44,493 nucleotides of DNA from Chloroflexota bacterium (lineage in GTDB: Bacteria > Chloroflexota > Anaerolineae > J036 > Brachytrichaceae), in the NCBI GenBank assembly GCA_023488685.1, contig JAMDDR010000263.1, forward strand, positions 1 through 44,493, given 5' to 3'. Position numbers and translations under genes: made by a program. The first letter of the stretch is position 1; every line of letters starts with the position of its first letter. The notes under the pieces were generated by a model, which searched no databases, was not told where the DNA came from, and worked only from the letters and a program-made list of their open reading frames with translations. Of the stretch, positions 8,251 through 16,382 are shown one piece after another.

Positions 8251-8287
8251 CGTCAAATGGCTGAGGGTGTGCCTCAGCCATTTGACG
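8251..8287 (-). other. 16-bp stem hairpin between binding-protein and permease genes
   Basis: A perfect inverted repeat, CGTCAAATGGCTGAGG and its complement, flanks a 5-base loop. Neither strand has a T-tract after the stem, so this is more likely an mRNA-stabilising or processing element than an intrinsic terminator. Such a hairpin 3' of a solute-binding protein gene usually raises that mRNA relative to the permease part of the operon (known for other ABC operons; inferred here). Confidence 0.7.
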
Positions 8288-8358
8288 CCGTGTTGATTAC
8301 TACCCAACGGAGCCATTCCCCGTGACGGGTGTACTTTCTGACACATGAATGCCATGGG

Positions 8359-10158
8359 TCATTGGTGCGAAAGCCACCAGGCGTTGATTTCCTCGGTGAT
8401 CTTATCACCGCCCTGACTCTTCCAATCCGCAACGAACTTCTCCCAGTCACTGACCGGAGCACCGCCGGTGATGATCTTGATGTAGGCTTCGCGCTCGATC
8501 TTCTCAAGCCGGGCGCCAGCTTCAGTCATGGTGGCGGTTGGCGCGCCGATGAACTGGTTCACGATCTGGTCGTCCATGGTCTGAAACTTGAGTGAGTTGG
8601 CAGCCCTGGTCTTCGTCGAGATGCCATCTGGATCATTGACCGTGTATAGGAGATAGGGGTTGAGCGTCTTCGGGTCAGCTTTGAGAAGCTGATTCATCTT
8701 CTCGTCGGTCATCTGTTCCATCGCGGGGTAATACCAGGTTGGATAGCCTGCGCCGCCTTCATAAAACTCCGCGGTCGTGCCGATGCCTGCTTTGACCTCC
8801 CCGTTTTCCTCGACGTAGTCAATTCCCTCGACCTTCACATGGGAGCCGATGACGGAGGCGGCTTGCATGTCATAAATCCAGTTGAGATGGTTGATCACCG
8901 CTTCGATCTTGATTGGATCGATTCCCTTGAGGAACGCACAGGTGCTGCCAGCTACCTGGAACGCTGCGCGACCGCGCTGGCCGGTTGGACCAGCCGGCAC
9001 ACGGCCTGATACCCAATCGGCCTTGGGATCATTCTTCTTGCTGTCCGGTAGTGGCCAGCCAGGGCTCCAGCTCGGTGCGAAGTACATGCCGGCTTTGTTG
9101 CCAGCCAGATTCTCGGCCGCCTTGGCTGCGCCCTTTGTCACGAATTCTGGTTCGATCAGTCCTTCTTTGAACCAGTTGGCCAACACCGTAAGGGCGTCGG
9201 TATTTCCGGGCAACGTGCTGCCATACGCCAGTTTGCCATCGCCGGTCTTGACCCAGTAGGTTGGCATCACACCGAACGCGCCGAAGAAGGGGTCTAGGCT
9301 GCTGTTCCAGGTCGCCATCCCTTCGGATCCGGCTGCTGAGATGCCCATGGTCAGTTGCTTTTTCTCTTTGAATGCCTTGGCGACGTTGTAGAGATCATCC
9401 AATGTGTCGGGCATCTTGAGACCCAGCTCGTCCAACCAGTCCTGGCGAACCCACAGGAGCGAGTCATGGGCGGCGTATCCCCCATTGGAGAATGGAATGC
9501 CATAGATACGACCACCTTTGGTGATCGGAACATAGATCTGCCCGGTGGGATACTCCTTGTTCTTCTTCGTCAGGTCGCTGGCGGTTGTCTCCCAAATATC
9601 GGTAATATCCTCAAGTCTGTCAGCATCGAGCAGCTTGCCGAGGTTGACACCACCCAGCCAGGTGAAGAACTCGGGCAAATCGTCGGCGGCCATCGCAGTG
9701 GACCAGGCTGTTGGGCATGTCTCGCTGCCCTTACAGGCCCATTTCGGCTCGTAGTAGACGCCGATTTCCTCCTTGAGGTAGCGCGACATCACATTGTCCG
9801 AGATGGTATCGTTGCCGTTGAACTTGATGCCCTGGTTCATGTCGTAGTTCTGAGTGATGACCAGGTTGTCATATTTCTTCGGCGCAGGCACAGGACGGTC
9901 GAGGAGCCAGCGACGCGGGTCACCCTTGGGGAACATGCTGTCGGCAGACGACGATGCAACAGCCTCAGTCGGTGCCGTTGTCGCTTCTGCCGCTTGCGTT
10001 GGCGCCGTGGTAGCACTTGGCTCGGCGGGTTTCGGCGCGGATGTGGGCGCAGCCGTCGGAGTGGCCGACGTGCAGGCGGCAACCGCAAGCCCGGCTGTAG
10101 TCAGCGCAGCGCCATGCAAGAACGCTCGTCGTGAGATTTTCGTCTTCAGGGCTTTCAT
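8359..10158 (-). CDS. Tat-exported lipoprotein, carbohydrate ABC solute-binding protein (LplA-like)
   Basis: A 599-residue extracellular solute-binding protein. The N-terminus reads KISRRAFLHG, a twin-arginine motif, then a hydrophobic stretch and the lipobox VAAC, so it is probably exported folded and lipid-anchored. A Thr/Ala/Pro linker of about 50 residues follows, then a two-lobed binding domain of the long LplA type, with GIPFSNGGYAAHDSLLWVRQ and the ligand-binding-type aromatic segments further on. The ATG at 10156-10158 is chosen because GAGGAGG precedes it and the signal begins there; a longer frame extends 38 codons upstream without support. It is the first gene of the transporter/GH141-like operon and divergent from the regulator at 10331. 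The ligand is unknown; neighbouring glycosidases suggest a plant or glycan oligosaccharide. Confidence 0.93.
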   Translation of the reverse strand: MKALKTKISRRAFLHGAALTTAGLAVAACTSATPTAAPTSAPKPAEPSATTAPTQAAEATTAPTEAVASSSADSMFPKGDPRRWLLDRPVPAPKKYDNLVITQNYDMNQGIKFNGNDTISDNVMSRYLKEEIGVYYEPKWACKGSETCPTAWSTAMAADDLPEFFTWLGGVNLGKLLDADRLEDITDIWETTASDLTKKNKEYPTGQIYVPITKGGRIYGIPFSNGGYAAHDSLLWVRQDWLDELGLKMPDTLDDLYNVAKAFKEKKQLTMGISAAGSEGMATWNSSLDPFFGAFGVMPTYWVKTGDGKLAYGSTLPGNTDALTVLANWFKEGLIEPEFVTKGAAKAAENLAGNKAGMYFAPSWSPGWPLPDSKKNDPKADWVSGRVPAGPTGQRGRAAFQVAGSTCAFLKGIDPIKIEAVINHLNWIYDMQAASVIGSHVKVEGIDYVEENGEVKAGIGTTAEFYEGGAGYPTWYYPAMEQMTDEKMNQLLKADPKTLNPYLLYTVNDPDGISTKTRAANSLKFQTMDDQIVNQFIGAPTATMTEAGARLEKIEREAYIKIITGGAPVSDWEKFVADWKSQGGDKITEEINAWWLSHQ

Positions 10159-10243
10159 AGGACCTCCTCTCGGTTCAAACGAGTTTGGTAGAATCTTTGG
10201 AACGGCAGATGAGCGAAATGCCTCAAAGCTTGATGCAGAGGTG

Positions 10244-10272
10244 TTTCTAGCATATCTCCAGGGTTGCCACAA
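10244..10272 (-). promoter_or_regulatory. Possible promoter of the ABC transporter operon
   Basis: On the minus strand TTGTGG (10267-10272) stands 17 bases from TAGAAA (10244-10249), giving a leader of about 80 bases before the ATG. The -35 forms one arm of the palindrome at 10267-10283. The -10 matches only 4 of 6 positions, so this is tentative. Confidence 0.35.
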
Positions 10273-10313
10273 GACACTTGTGGTGACATCTGAGGGACGC
10301 CTTTATGGCAACC
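10262..10313. promoter_or_regulatory. Nested inverted repeats in the divergent intergenic region
   Basis: An outer repeat GGTTGCCA (10262-10269) / TGGCAACC (10306-10313) encloses an inner palindrome CCACAAG-ACA-CTTGTGG (10267-10283). The inner element lies between two divergent genes and supplies a TTGTGG hexamer in both directions, so it may be an operator that controls both. The rest of the 172-base region shows nothing recognisable. Confidence 0.5.
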
Positions 10314-10330
10314 TGTGACGGTTTTTTGCG

Positions 10331-11545
10331 ATGGTTTCCGATGAACTGGTCGCCTGGACGCGTGACGCACTGACGCATGTCTATAACCTGGCATTCTTGC
10401 AGCGTCATGTGCAGGCAGCGTGTCTGAATGGACAGTTCGGGCACCTGGATGGCGGCAGCGCATTACAGCAAATGCTGTTACAGACGATTGAGCGGCTCAA
10501 GCCACCCGAAACCATCTCGCCCAATGCCCCAGCGTTGCGTCTGTTCAGCATCCTGCGCTTGCGCTACCTGGAAGGTCTGACCCAGGCGGAAGTTGCAGAC
10601 GAACTGCACGTGAGCTTGCGCCATCTCAAGCGTGAACAAGAGCGTGCCGTCGAGGCTGTCGCAGCATTACTGCTGGAGGGGAGCGAGCGCAATCAACACA
10701 TAACATCTGACGTCGGAGACCTTTCCGAACACGCGGCGTTCAGTACTCGTGGCATCGCTCATAAATCGGTGTCAAAACAGGAAGTGGTGCGGGTCGATGA
10801 GCTCTTGCGCACGGCGGCGAGTGTGTTGGATATGGTCCTCCAGGCTCAGAACCTGCATCTCCAGGTGGTGCTGGACACTCAGTTGCCGCTGGTGCGCGCT
10901 GACCCCATGATTGTTCGGCAGTTGCTCATCAGCGCACTCGGTTGGACGATGCGTGGGATCAGCGGCCAGACGCTCACGGTTCATTTGTTTAGTGAGGACG
11001 AGGATATCGTCTTGCGCCTGCATAAACCTCAGGCCGCTGAGACAAGCATGATCGAGGGAGAGCTGGGTACGGTCCAGCAGTTGGCGGAGGCTATTCCGGC
11101 CAAAGCTCAGATCGTGACCGAGCCGGGTTCAGGCAATCGGGAGACAACGTTGGAGATCCGGATGCTGGCGCAGGAGAAGCGTTGTGTCCTGATGATCGAC
11201 GACGACCCAGACGTCATCCAGTTGATGCAGCGCTATTTGCAAGACAGCGACGAGTTCTACCTGGTGGGTACGACACAGCCTGAGGACGCTCTGAGACAAG
11301 TCATATCCCTGCGGCCAGCCTGCATCCTCCTGGATCTGATGATGCCGGGTCACGATGGTTGGGAACTGCTCAAGCTGCTCAGACTGTCCCCCGAAAGTGC
11401 CATGATCCCGGTGGTTGTGAGTTCCGTGCTCAGGGAGCCTGACCTGGCGCGCGCATTGGGCGCGACCGATATCCTGCCACGACCCTTTACAGCCGAGCAG
11501 TTGACCCAGACATTGCATATGGCGATTGCAAGAAACCCTGCCTAA
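10331..11545 (+). CDS. Response-regulator-like protein with N-terminal sigma-70-region-4-like HTH and C-terminal receiver
   Basis: A 404-residue protein with an uncommon layout. Residues about 70-115 (LRLRYLEGLTQAEVADELHVSLRHLK) form a sigma-70 region 4-like helix-turn-helix. Residues about 150-270 resemble a degenerate histidine-kinase ATPase region, with VRADPMIVRQLLISALGWT where an N-box would be, but no recognisable G-boxes. Residues about 277-400 are a receiver domain, with an acidic pair in LMIDDDPD, phospho-acceptor D335 in ILLDLMMPGHDGWE, and serine in VVVSSV. The conserved receiver lysine is arginine (R384, LPRPF). ATG 10331 is the first start after an in-frame stop, with no clear ribosome binding site. 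It is divergent from the transporter operon, a likely target, and convergent with the hybrid kinase, a likely partner. Confidence 0.8.
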   Translation: MVSDELVAWTRDALTHVYNLAFLQRHVQAACLNGQFGHLDGGSALQQMLLQTIERLKPPETISPNAPALRLFSILRLRYLEGLTQAEVADELHVSLRHLKREQERAVEAVAALLLEGSERNQHITSDVGDLSEHAAFSTRGIAHKSVSKQEVVRVDELLRTAASVLDMVLQAQNLHLQVVLDTQLPLVRADPMIVRQLLISALGWTMRGISGQTLTVHLFSEDEDIVLRLHKPQAAETSMIEGELGTVQQLAEAIPAKAQIVTEPGSGNRETTLEIRMLAQEKRCVLMIDDDPDVIQLMQRYLQDSDEFYLVGTTQPEDALRQVISLRPACILLDLMMPGHDGWELLKLLRLSPESAMIPVVVSSVLREPDLARALGATDILPRPFTAEQLTQTLHMAIARNPA

Positions 11546-13912
11546 TCAGCCTATCTGGACTTGTGCTGCTACGTTCACGCCGGGGAGCGTGATCTTCAGT
11601 AGCGCTGCAATGGCCTGGGTCAGTTCATTGACGGACAGGCCATTACGACAGGAGAGGGTCAAAGAAGGGGCGATCAAAGGATTATCCGAAACCGTGTGGC
11701 CGCTCACGATACACATGGGTATGCTACGGAGGTTTGGATCTTTCTCCAATTCGCGCAGCACCTCAAAGCCGCTCATGCTGCCGAGTGCAAGATCCAGGAA
11801 GATGCCGGCGACCGGCAGGTGATCGGGCGAGCGCAGCAGTTCGAGCGCTTGTTCGCCGCTGCGTGCCCTGACAGGGATGACCATTTCGAAACCGGCCAAT
11901 CTCTCAGGTGGTACCGTTCGTAGCATGCGGCTCATCATCTGAAGCGCATCTTCATCATCTTCGATAATCAGGACTCTGGCCGCGTGTGACATACCTGGCC
12001 ATCCGGTATCTGGTCCCTGTGCCGCGGCGGCAGGATTAGTGAGGATCTCAGCCAGGGTCTCATGTATTTGAGCTGCTGTGACCGGCTTCGTCAGGTAGCG
12101 GCGTGCCCGTTGGTGGTTGCCTGTGCCTGACGGCTGTGGATCAAACCCGATGGTGCCAGGTACGTAGCAGTGCAGCACTGGAATCCCTGCCAACGCCTGC
12201 AGCCAATACGGTGACAAGCTATCAGCACTGTCCGGCTCATTCACCAGTACGGCTTCTATAGGGCTGTGCTGTTGCCATATTCTCAGGTCATCCAGCTTGG
12301 GGATGTGGTGTACTGAGATGCCATGCAGGTAGCGTTCGAGCAGGCGTGATAGTAAAGGCTGGCGCTCAACAACAGCTAAAACACCCACCTCGTGTCGTTG
12401 CGCTATGCGCGGTGTGCTCCGCACGGGCAGGTCCGGCATGACAGCCTGGACCGGCAGTGCGAAATAGAACGTGCTGCCAACATTCACCTCGCTTTCGACC
12501 CACATACGGCCGCCGTGCAATTCCACAAAACGCCTGCTGATTGCAAGCCCGAGGCCAGTCCCCTCAATCTTGGAGGAACCGCCCAACCGGACGAATGGCT
12601 CGAAGGTGCGTTGCAGATCTTTTACGGCAATGCCCCTACCAGTGTCCGTCACACTGATGACGACTTCCTGAGCCTTGCTTTCAGTCGGTCCCTTTAAGCC
12701 GGATCGCAACCGGCTGGCGCGATCGGCCGATTCCCCATTGTGTGGATCGCCTGTGTCCGGCCCGCGCGAGCGTGCCCGGACGATTAACCCGCCCTTCGAC
12801 GTGAAGTGCAAAGCGTTGTTCAGCAGGTTGAGCAGGACCTGGCGCAGGCGCGTGCGGTCCGCCTGGATGGATGGCAGATTCGGTTCCACGTCGATGTCGA
12901 GGCTCAGTCCGTGCGCATGCGTCAATGGCTCAATGTCGGCAACAGTGGAGCTGACCAGTTCTTCCACGCTCATCGGTTCTTGTACGATCGTCATGTAGTT
13001 CACGTCCATCTGGCTCAAGTCGAGGATATCATTGACCAGCTTGAGCAAATGCTGCGCATTACGCTGAATGACGTGAAGGTCTGCCATCAGTCCGGTGGGC
13101 AAGTCGTCCAGGCCGTATGTGCCGGGGCCATTCAGGATGACGTCGCTGAAGCCGATGATCAAGTTGAGTGGGGCGCGTAACTCGTGGCTGACCGAGGCGG
13201 CAAACTCCTGTTTGGATTGGCGCGCATCCTCTGCAAACTTCACCATCACTTCCAACTGCTCGTTAGCGCGCGCAAGAGCAAAGCTTGTCTGGTGCAATGA
13301 CTTTAGCGCCAGGGCCAACTCGGCGCTCTGGTTTCGCAGTTCATCGGCCTGGCGATGCGCCATCTGATACCCTTCGCTCATCCAACGCAATGTGCGGAAC
13401 AATGCTCTCACCACGATTTGAGTCAGATAGACGAGCCCCGCAGCCGGCAGGACTGCCGCGATGACCTGACTCATCGAGAGAGAAGCTCCAGGCTGGTAAA
13501 GTGCCAGTGAGCCCAATGCAATGGTAACGCTCCCTACGGCTAGCCAACCGGCGGCAGGCCCGATAAGCAATGTGACCAGCGCGCAGGCAATCCCCACCCA
13601 TGCTGATGAGGAAAGCCCTGTATCCGCCAGGTAGTGCAGCGTCGCCAGGATCAGCGTGCCCCAGGCACACAGCCATAACGCCAATCGCTGCCGGCCGATC
13701 CAGTTGAGAAAAGCGCTGCCGGCCATCAGAACGAAGACGGCAATATAGATGGCTGTGAGGATAGGGTTGAACGCTGTAGGGGGAACTGGCGTTGTTGTGA
13801 GTCCCATGCCGATCAAGCTGGCAACGAGGAGTATGATCAACCCGCCCTGATTCATGATTTCAATACGTAACTGCAGTAGCTCAGTCTTGAATCCATCATC
13901 ATCTGGGGACAT
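11546..13912 (-). CDS. Membrane hybrid sensor histidine kinase with C-terminal receiver domains
   Basis: A 788-residue protein. About six hydrophobic segments in residues 15-190 form a membrane input module without an extracellular sensor domain. A coiled coil follows, then HisKA with H243 in SVSHELRAPLN, and HATPase with NLLNNALHFT, DTGRGI and GTGLGLAI. After it comes a degenerate receiver (about 505-610) in which the phospho-acceptor region reads VLVNEP, then a second receiver (about 645-780) with IIEDDED and D707 in IFLDLALG. This one lacks the usual KP motif and has SCRNGLS there. The ATG at 13910-13912 is preferred over a frame starting at 14023, which would overlap the GH36 gene; the ribosome binding site is weak. 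It lies 52 bases after the GH36 stop, perhaps cotranscribed, and its stop abuts that of the regulator gene. Confidence 0.88.
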   Translation of the reverse strand: MSPDDDGFKTELLQLRIEIMNQGGLIILLVASLIGMGLTTTPVPPTAFNPILTAIYIAVFVLMAGSAFLNWIGRQRLALWLCAWGTLILATLHYLADTGLSSSAWVGIACALVTLLIGPAAGWLAVGSVTIALGSLALYQPGASLSMSQVIAAVLPAAGLVYLTQIVVRALFRTLRWMSEGYQMAHRQADELRNQSAELALALKSLHQTSFALARANEQLEVMVKFAEDARQSKQEFAASVSHELRAPLNLIIGFSDVILNGPGTYGLDDLPTGLMADLHVIQRNAQHLLKLVNDILDLSQMDVNYMTIVQEPMSVEELVSSTVADIEPLTHAHGLSLDIDVEPNLPSIQADRTRLRQVLLNLLNNALHFTSKGGLIVRARSRGPDTGDPHNGESADRASRLRSGLKGPTESKAQEVVISVTDTGRGIAVKDLQRTFEPFVRLGGSSKIEGTGLGLAISRRFVELHGGRMWVESEVNVGSTFYFALPVQAVMPDLPVRSTPRIAQRHEVGVLAVVERQPLLSRLLERYLHGISVHHIPKLDDLRIWQQHSPIEAVLVNEPDSADSLSPYWLQALAGIPVLHCYVPGTIGFDPQPSGTGNHQRARRYLTKPVTAAQIHETLAEILTNPAAAAQGPDTGWPGMSHAARVLIIEDDEDALQMMSRMLRTVPPERLAGFEMVIPVRARSGEQALELLRSPDHLPVAGIFLDLALGSMSGFEVLRELEKDPNLRSIPMCIVSGHTVSDNPLIAPSLTLSCRNGLSVNELTQAIAALLKITLPGVNVAAQVQIG

Positions 13913-13921
13913 GCGTTTATT

Positions 13922-13948
13922 ATCCGTCAGGGCAGGCCGATGACGGAT
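13922..13948 (-). other. Hairpin between GH36-like and kinase genes
   Basis: ATCCGTCA and TGACGGAT form an 8-bp stem around an 11-base loop in the 52-base gap, ending 9 bases before the kinase ATG. There is no T-tract. It could hinder ribosome entry on the kinase cistron or mark mRNA processing; the role is unknown. Confidence 0.4.
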
Positions 13949-13964
13949 CCGTCGAGCCACGCGC

Positions 13965-16241
13965 TTAGAGGATGTGCCGTCCCCGTTGCAGTTGGATGTG
14001 CCAGGCTTTGCGCCCGGACGCATCGACAGCCACGATGACTTGCATCAGCCGGTGCTGCGGTAGCTCGAATGACGCGCCAGCGCCCGATACTGGGGTTAAC
14101 GCCGGTGGCAGATAGACATAGTGATGCTGCCGTGTGCCAGCCGGGCCAGAGCACTCGCCTGACAGTTTATCCGTCAGTGGGTCATAACTGAAATGCTCCA
14201 GCCCAATCGCCCCTGTCACGTGGCGATCTGTGCCTACCCAAGTGGGCTGTGCATGGGCCGCTGTAATGATAAACACTTTGCAGGAATAGGGTGGTAATTC
14301 GACGTCGACAGCATGGCTTGGGCCGAGCAATCGCTGTTCCCAGAAATCAAACCACAGGTGGTCGCCAGGGTCAATCCCGATATCGGCCGGCGCCAATGAT
14401 AGGGTCCGTGGCTGCTGCGCCCAGTTGAATAGCCCCAATACCTGATGCGGCTGTCCTGCGGCCTGGGCATCCAGAAGCCAAATACTGGGTGGGTCGTTCT
14501 GCAGCAGATCGACCGGTCGTGCACACGGACCATATACCGGTAGAGCGCGTGTGAAGATGCCCCATCGCGCGGGCGATACGTTTTCGACCACACCCCCGGT
14601 CAACCAGGAGAACCCCGTCAGCGCACCGAAGCTGGTCCACATGCGCACACGATCCAGTGAAGCAGCCATGCCCAATTCCCCCTGGTCGACCCAGGTGAAT
14701 GGGAATAGTTGTGGGTCGAAGAACTCGTGGTCCAACTGGAACCAGCGCTGGTGGTAGTAGTAGCGGGTGCAAGCCTGACGCACCAGTTGCGTCTCTATTC
14801 CGCCGCGCCAGTCGCAGGCGTGGCGGAACCCATCCGCGATCCCGAGGACTGGTCCCGGCGACACCATGCACGCCTCGATGAACACCTTTGGCCCGACGCA
14901 ATCGCGCACTGCCTGGAATCGGCTGCGGATGCCCTGGGCCATAGTGTGCGTGTCGTCGGCGCTTTCGTAATCGTCGCTATTGAAGTCGAACATCAGGTAT
15001 TCGTAGCCCCAACGCTTGACAGCCATGGCAAACACATCCGCCGCCAATTGATCATATTCGGGTGGTCCGCTGCGGATGTTGAGGAATGGCCGGCACACGA
15101 GAGCAGGGCGGTAGCCGTGCTGCCGGAGGTCACGCACGTGGGCTTCAATGCCACGGGGGAAATCCCGATGGCTGTCGTATACATCCGGCGTAAAGCCTGC
15201 TTCGTATATGCGATCGACCAGCCCGTCAGAGGATGGCGCAATGTCGAGGTTCGTCCACTCACATCGACGTCCGACCATCCCAGGCGGCCCTGAACTCAGC
15301 CCGGCGAACTGGGTCTTGAACGTGTCCAGGCCATAGGGTTTGAGGTAGGTATCGACGACAGTGCGCATGGTCTGAATACGCTGCTCGGTGAGCGGGTGAT
15401 GCTCGGGATGCTGGCCAGTTGGGTCGCTGCCATAGGCTGAGAAGATGCCGGCGTAGGGTGGGAAATGCAACGGGCGATCGATATATCGTTGTACCAGGCC
15501 GGCATACTGGATCAGCCCGCGATGCAGATCTGTGGCCGTGAGGATGAGCATTCGTTGCAGGTGGAACGTCTGGCCGGGGCGCAACCGTAAGGGGCGCTCG
15601 TGCGTATCGGCCCATAGCCAACCGCCCAGCTCCAAACCAAGTTGGTTCTGATGCCGCAAGAAGCCGATGCTGGCGCACGCGCTGGCGGGTTCGCCGATAC
15701 CGGCCACGATGGCATTGCCGCCAGGCTGCCCCAGGCCGATGCTCCAGTAGCCCTGATGGAACTCGTCCAGTGGGGTGGGTACCCGCCATGTGGACTGGGG
15801 GGTGTCCATCCACAACCCGTTGTTTAGGATAAGGGCGTGCTCAGGATCAAGTGCGGCGTGGACGGTCGAGCCGGCACGTGGGTCTGCGTGAAGCGCGAAT
15901 AAGCGCAGCAGATACTGGTCCTGACTGGCGGTATTTGTCACCGACATCCAGACGGCTGCGACGGGCTGCTGTTGATAAACGACGCCGTTCCATTCCACCT
16001 GTAAGTTGCTGTCACAGGCAGACACGATCCGTAGACCCTTATAGCTGCCGCAGCGGTCCTCGCCTGAAATTGGTAGCACATCGAGCGCTTGCCAATCCGG
16101 ACTGAATGATGCAATACCACTGGCCGGCACGAGGCCAGTGCAGGCGGATGTCAATGTAAGCGCGGGGCTGTCGCCAGCAGGTGCAATAACAAGGTCAACC
16201 CGACCGTTTGCGAACGAGACGCGTGCTTGCTGCGAGTCCAT
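13965..16241 (-). CDS. Alpha-galactosidase-like glycoside hydrolase (GH36/clan GH-D)
   Basis: A 758-residue protein with an N-terminal beta-sandwich (about 1-290), a central TIM barrel and a C-terminal beta domain. In the barrel, YEYLMFDFNSDDYES carries the likely nucleophile aspartate of clan GH-D, and HACDWRGGIETQL a candidate acid/base aspartate. FTWVDQGELGMAASLDRVRMW is also typical. The family removes alpha-linked galactose or related sugars; the exact substrate is open. There is no signal peptide, so it acts inside the cell. The ATG is supported by AAGGAGG 8 bases upstream, and a good promoter lies at 16296-16324. It faces the same way as the transporter operon and is followed by the hybrid kinase. 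An inactive or differently specific clan member is possible because the motifs deviate from textbook GH36. Confidence 0.75.
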   Translation of the reverse strand: MDSQQARVSFANGRVDLVIAPAGDSPALTLTSACTGLVPASGIASFSPDWQALDVLPISGEDRCGSYKGLRIVSACDSNLQVEWNGVVYQQQPVAAVWMSVTNTASQDQYLLRLFALHADPRAGSTVHAALDPEHALILNNGLWMDTPQSTWRVPTPLDEFHQGYWSIGLGQPGGNAIVAGIGEPASACASIGFLRHQNQLGLELGGWLWADTHERPLRLRPGQTFHLQRMLILTATDLHRGLIQYAGLVQRYIDRPLHFPPYAGIFSAYGSDPTGQHPEHHPLTEQRIQTMRTVVDTYLKPYGLDTFKTQFAGLSSGPPGMVGRRCEWTNLDIAPSSDGLVDRIYEAGFTPDVYDSHRDFPRGIEAHVRDLRQHGYRPALVCRPFLNIRSGPPEYDQLAADVFAMAVKRWGYEYLMFDFNSDDYESADDTHTMAQGIRSRFQAVRDCVGPKVFIEACMVSPGPVLGIADGFRHACDWRGGIETQLVRQACTRYYYHQRWFQLDHEFFDPQLFPFTWVDQGELGMAASLDRVRMWTSFGALTGFSWLTGGVVENVSPARWGIFTRALPVYGPCARPVDLLQNDPPSIWLLDAQAAGQPHQVLGLFNWAQQPRTLSLAPADIGIDPGDHLWFDFWEQRLLGPSHAVDVELPPYSCKVFIITAAHAQPTWVGTDRHVTGAIGLEHFSYDPLTDKLSGECSGPAGTRQHHYVYLPPALTPVSGAGASFELPQHRLMQVIVAVDASGRKAWHIQLQRGRHIL

Positions 16242-16295
16242 GCCAGTGCCTCCTTGCGTGTTGCTTCGATCATGCGATGGGTCGATGCCGGGTCA

Positions 16296-16324
16296 CTTAT
16301 AGCATGCAAGCAGATAGGCTGCAA
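16296..16324 (-). promoter_or_regulatory. Sigma-70 promoter of the GH36-like gene
   Basis: On the minus strand TTGCAG (16319-16324) stands 17 bases from TATAAG (16296-16301), with a leader of about 50 bases. The spacer ends in TTGCATGC (16302-16309) abutting the -10. The same 8-mer is present in both arms of the operator at 4251-4278, suggesting a common regulator. Confidence 0.55.
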
Positions 16325-16382
16325 CCTGGATCGCGCGCCTGGCGGAGAGCGGGGCAGCCGCACGCACAGTTCGCACGGCTCA

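Noticed and set aside
8251..8287. Rho-independent terminator of the solute-binding protein gene
   Set aside because: The stem is ideal, but no T-tract follows on the minus strand (it continues GCAAAAGCGG).
9355..10134. 259-codon plus-strand frame opposite the solute-binding protein gene
   Set aside because: The minus-strand product is an unmistakable Tat lipoprotein; the plus frame has no ribosome binding site and its Arg/Gly-rich end mirrors the Thr/Ala/Pro linker.
10159..10272. Upstream extension of the solute-binding protein by 38 codons
   Set aside because: The GAGGAGG ribosome binding site and the Tat signal both point to the ATG at 10158.
13913..14023. Upstream extension of the hybrid kinase by 37 codons
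   Set aside because: It would overlap the GH36-like gene and adds a charged sequence with no homology before the membrane region.
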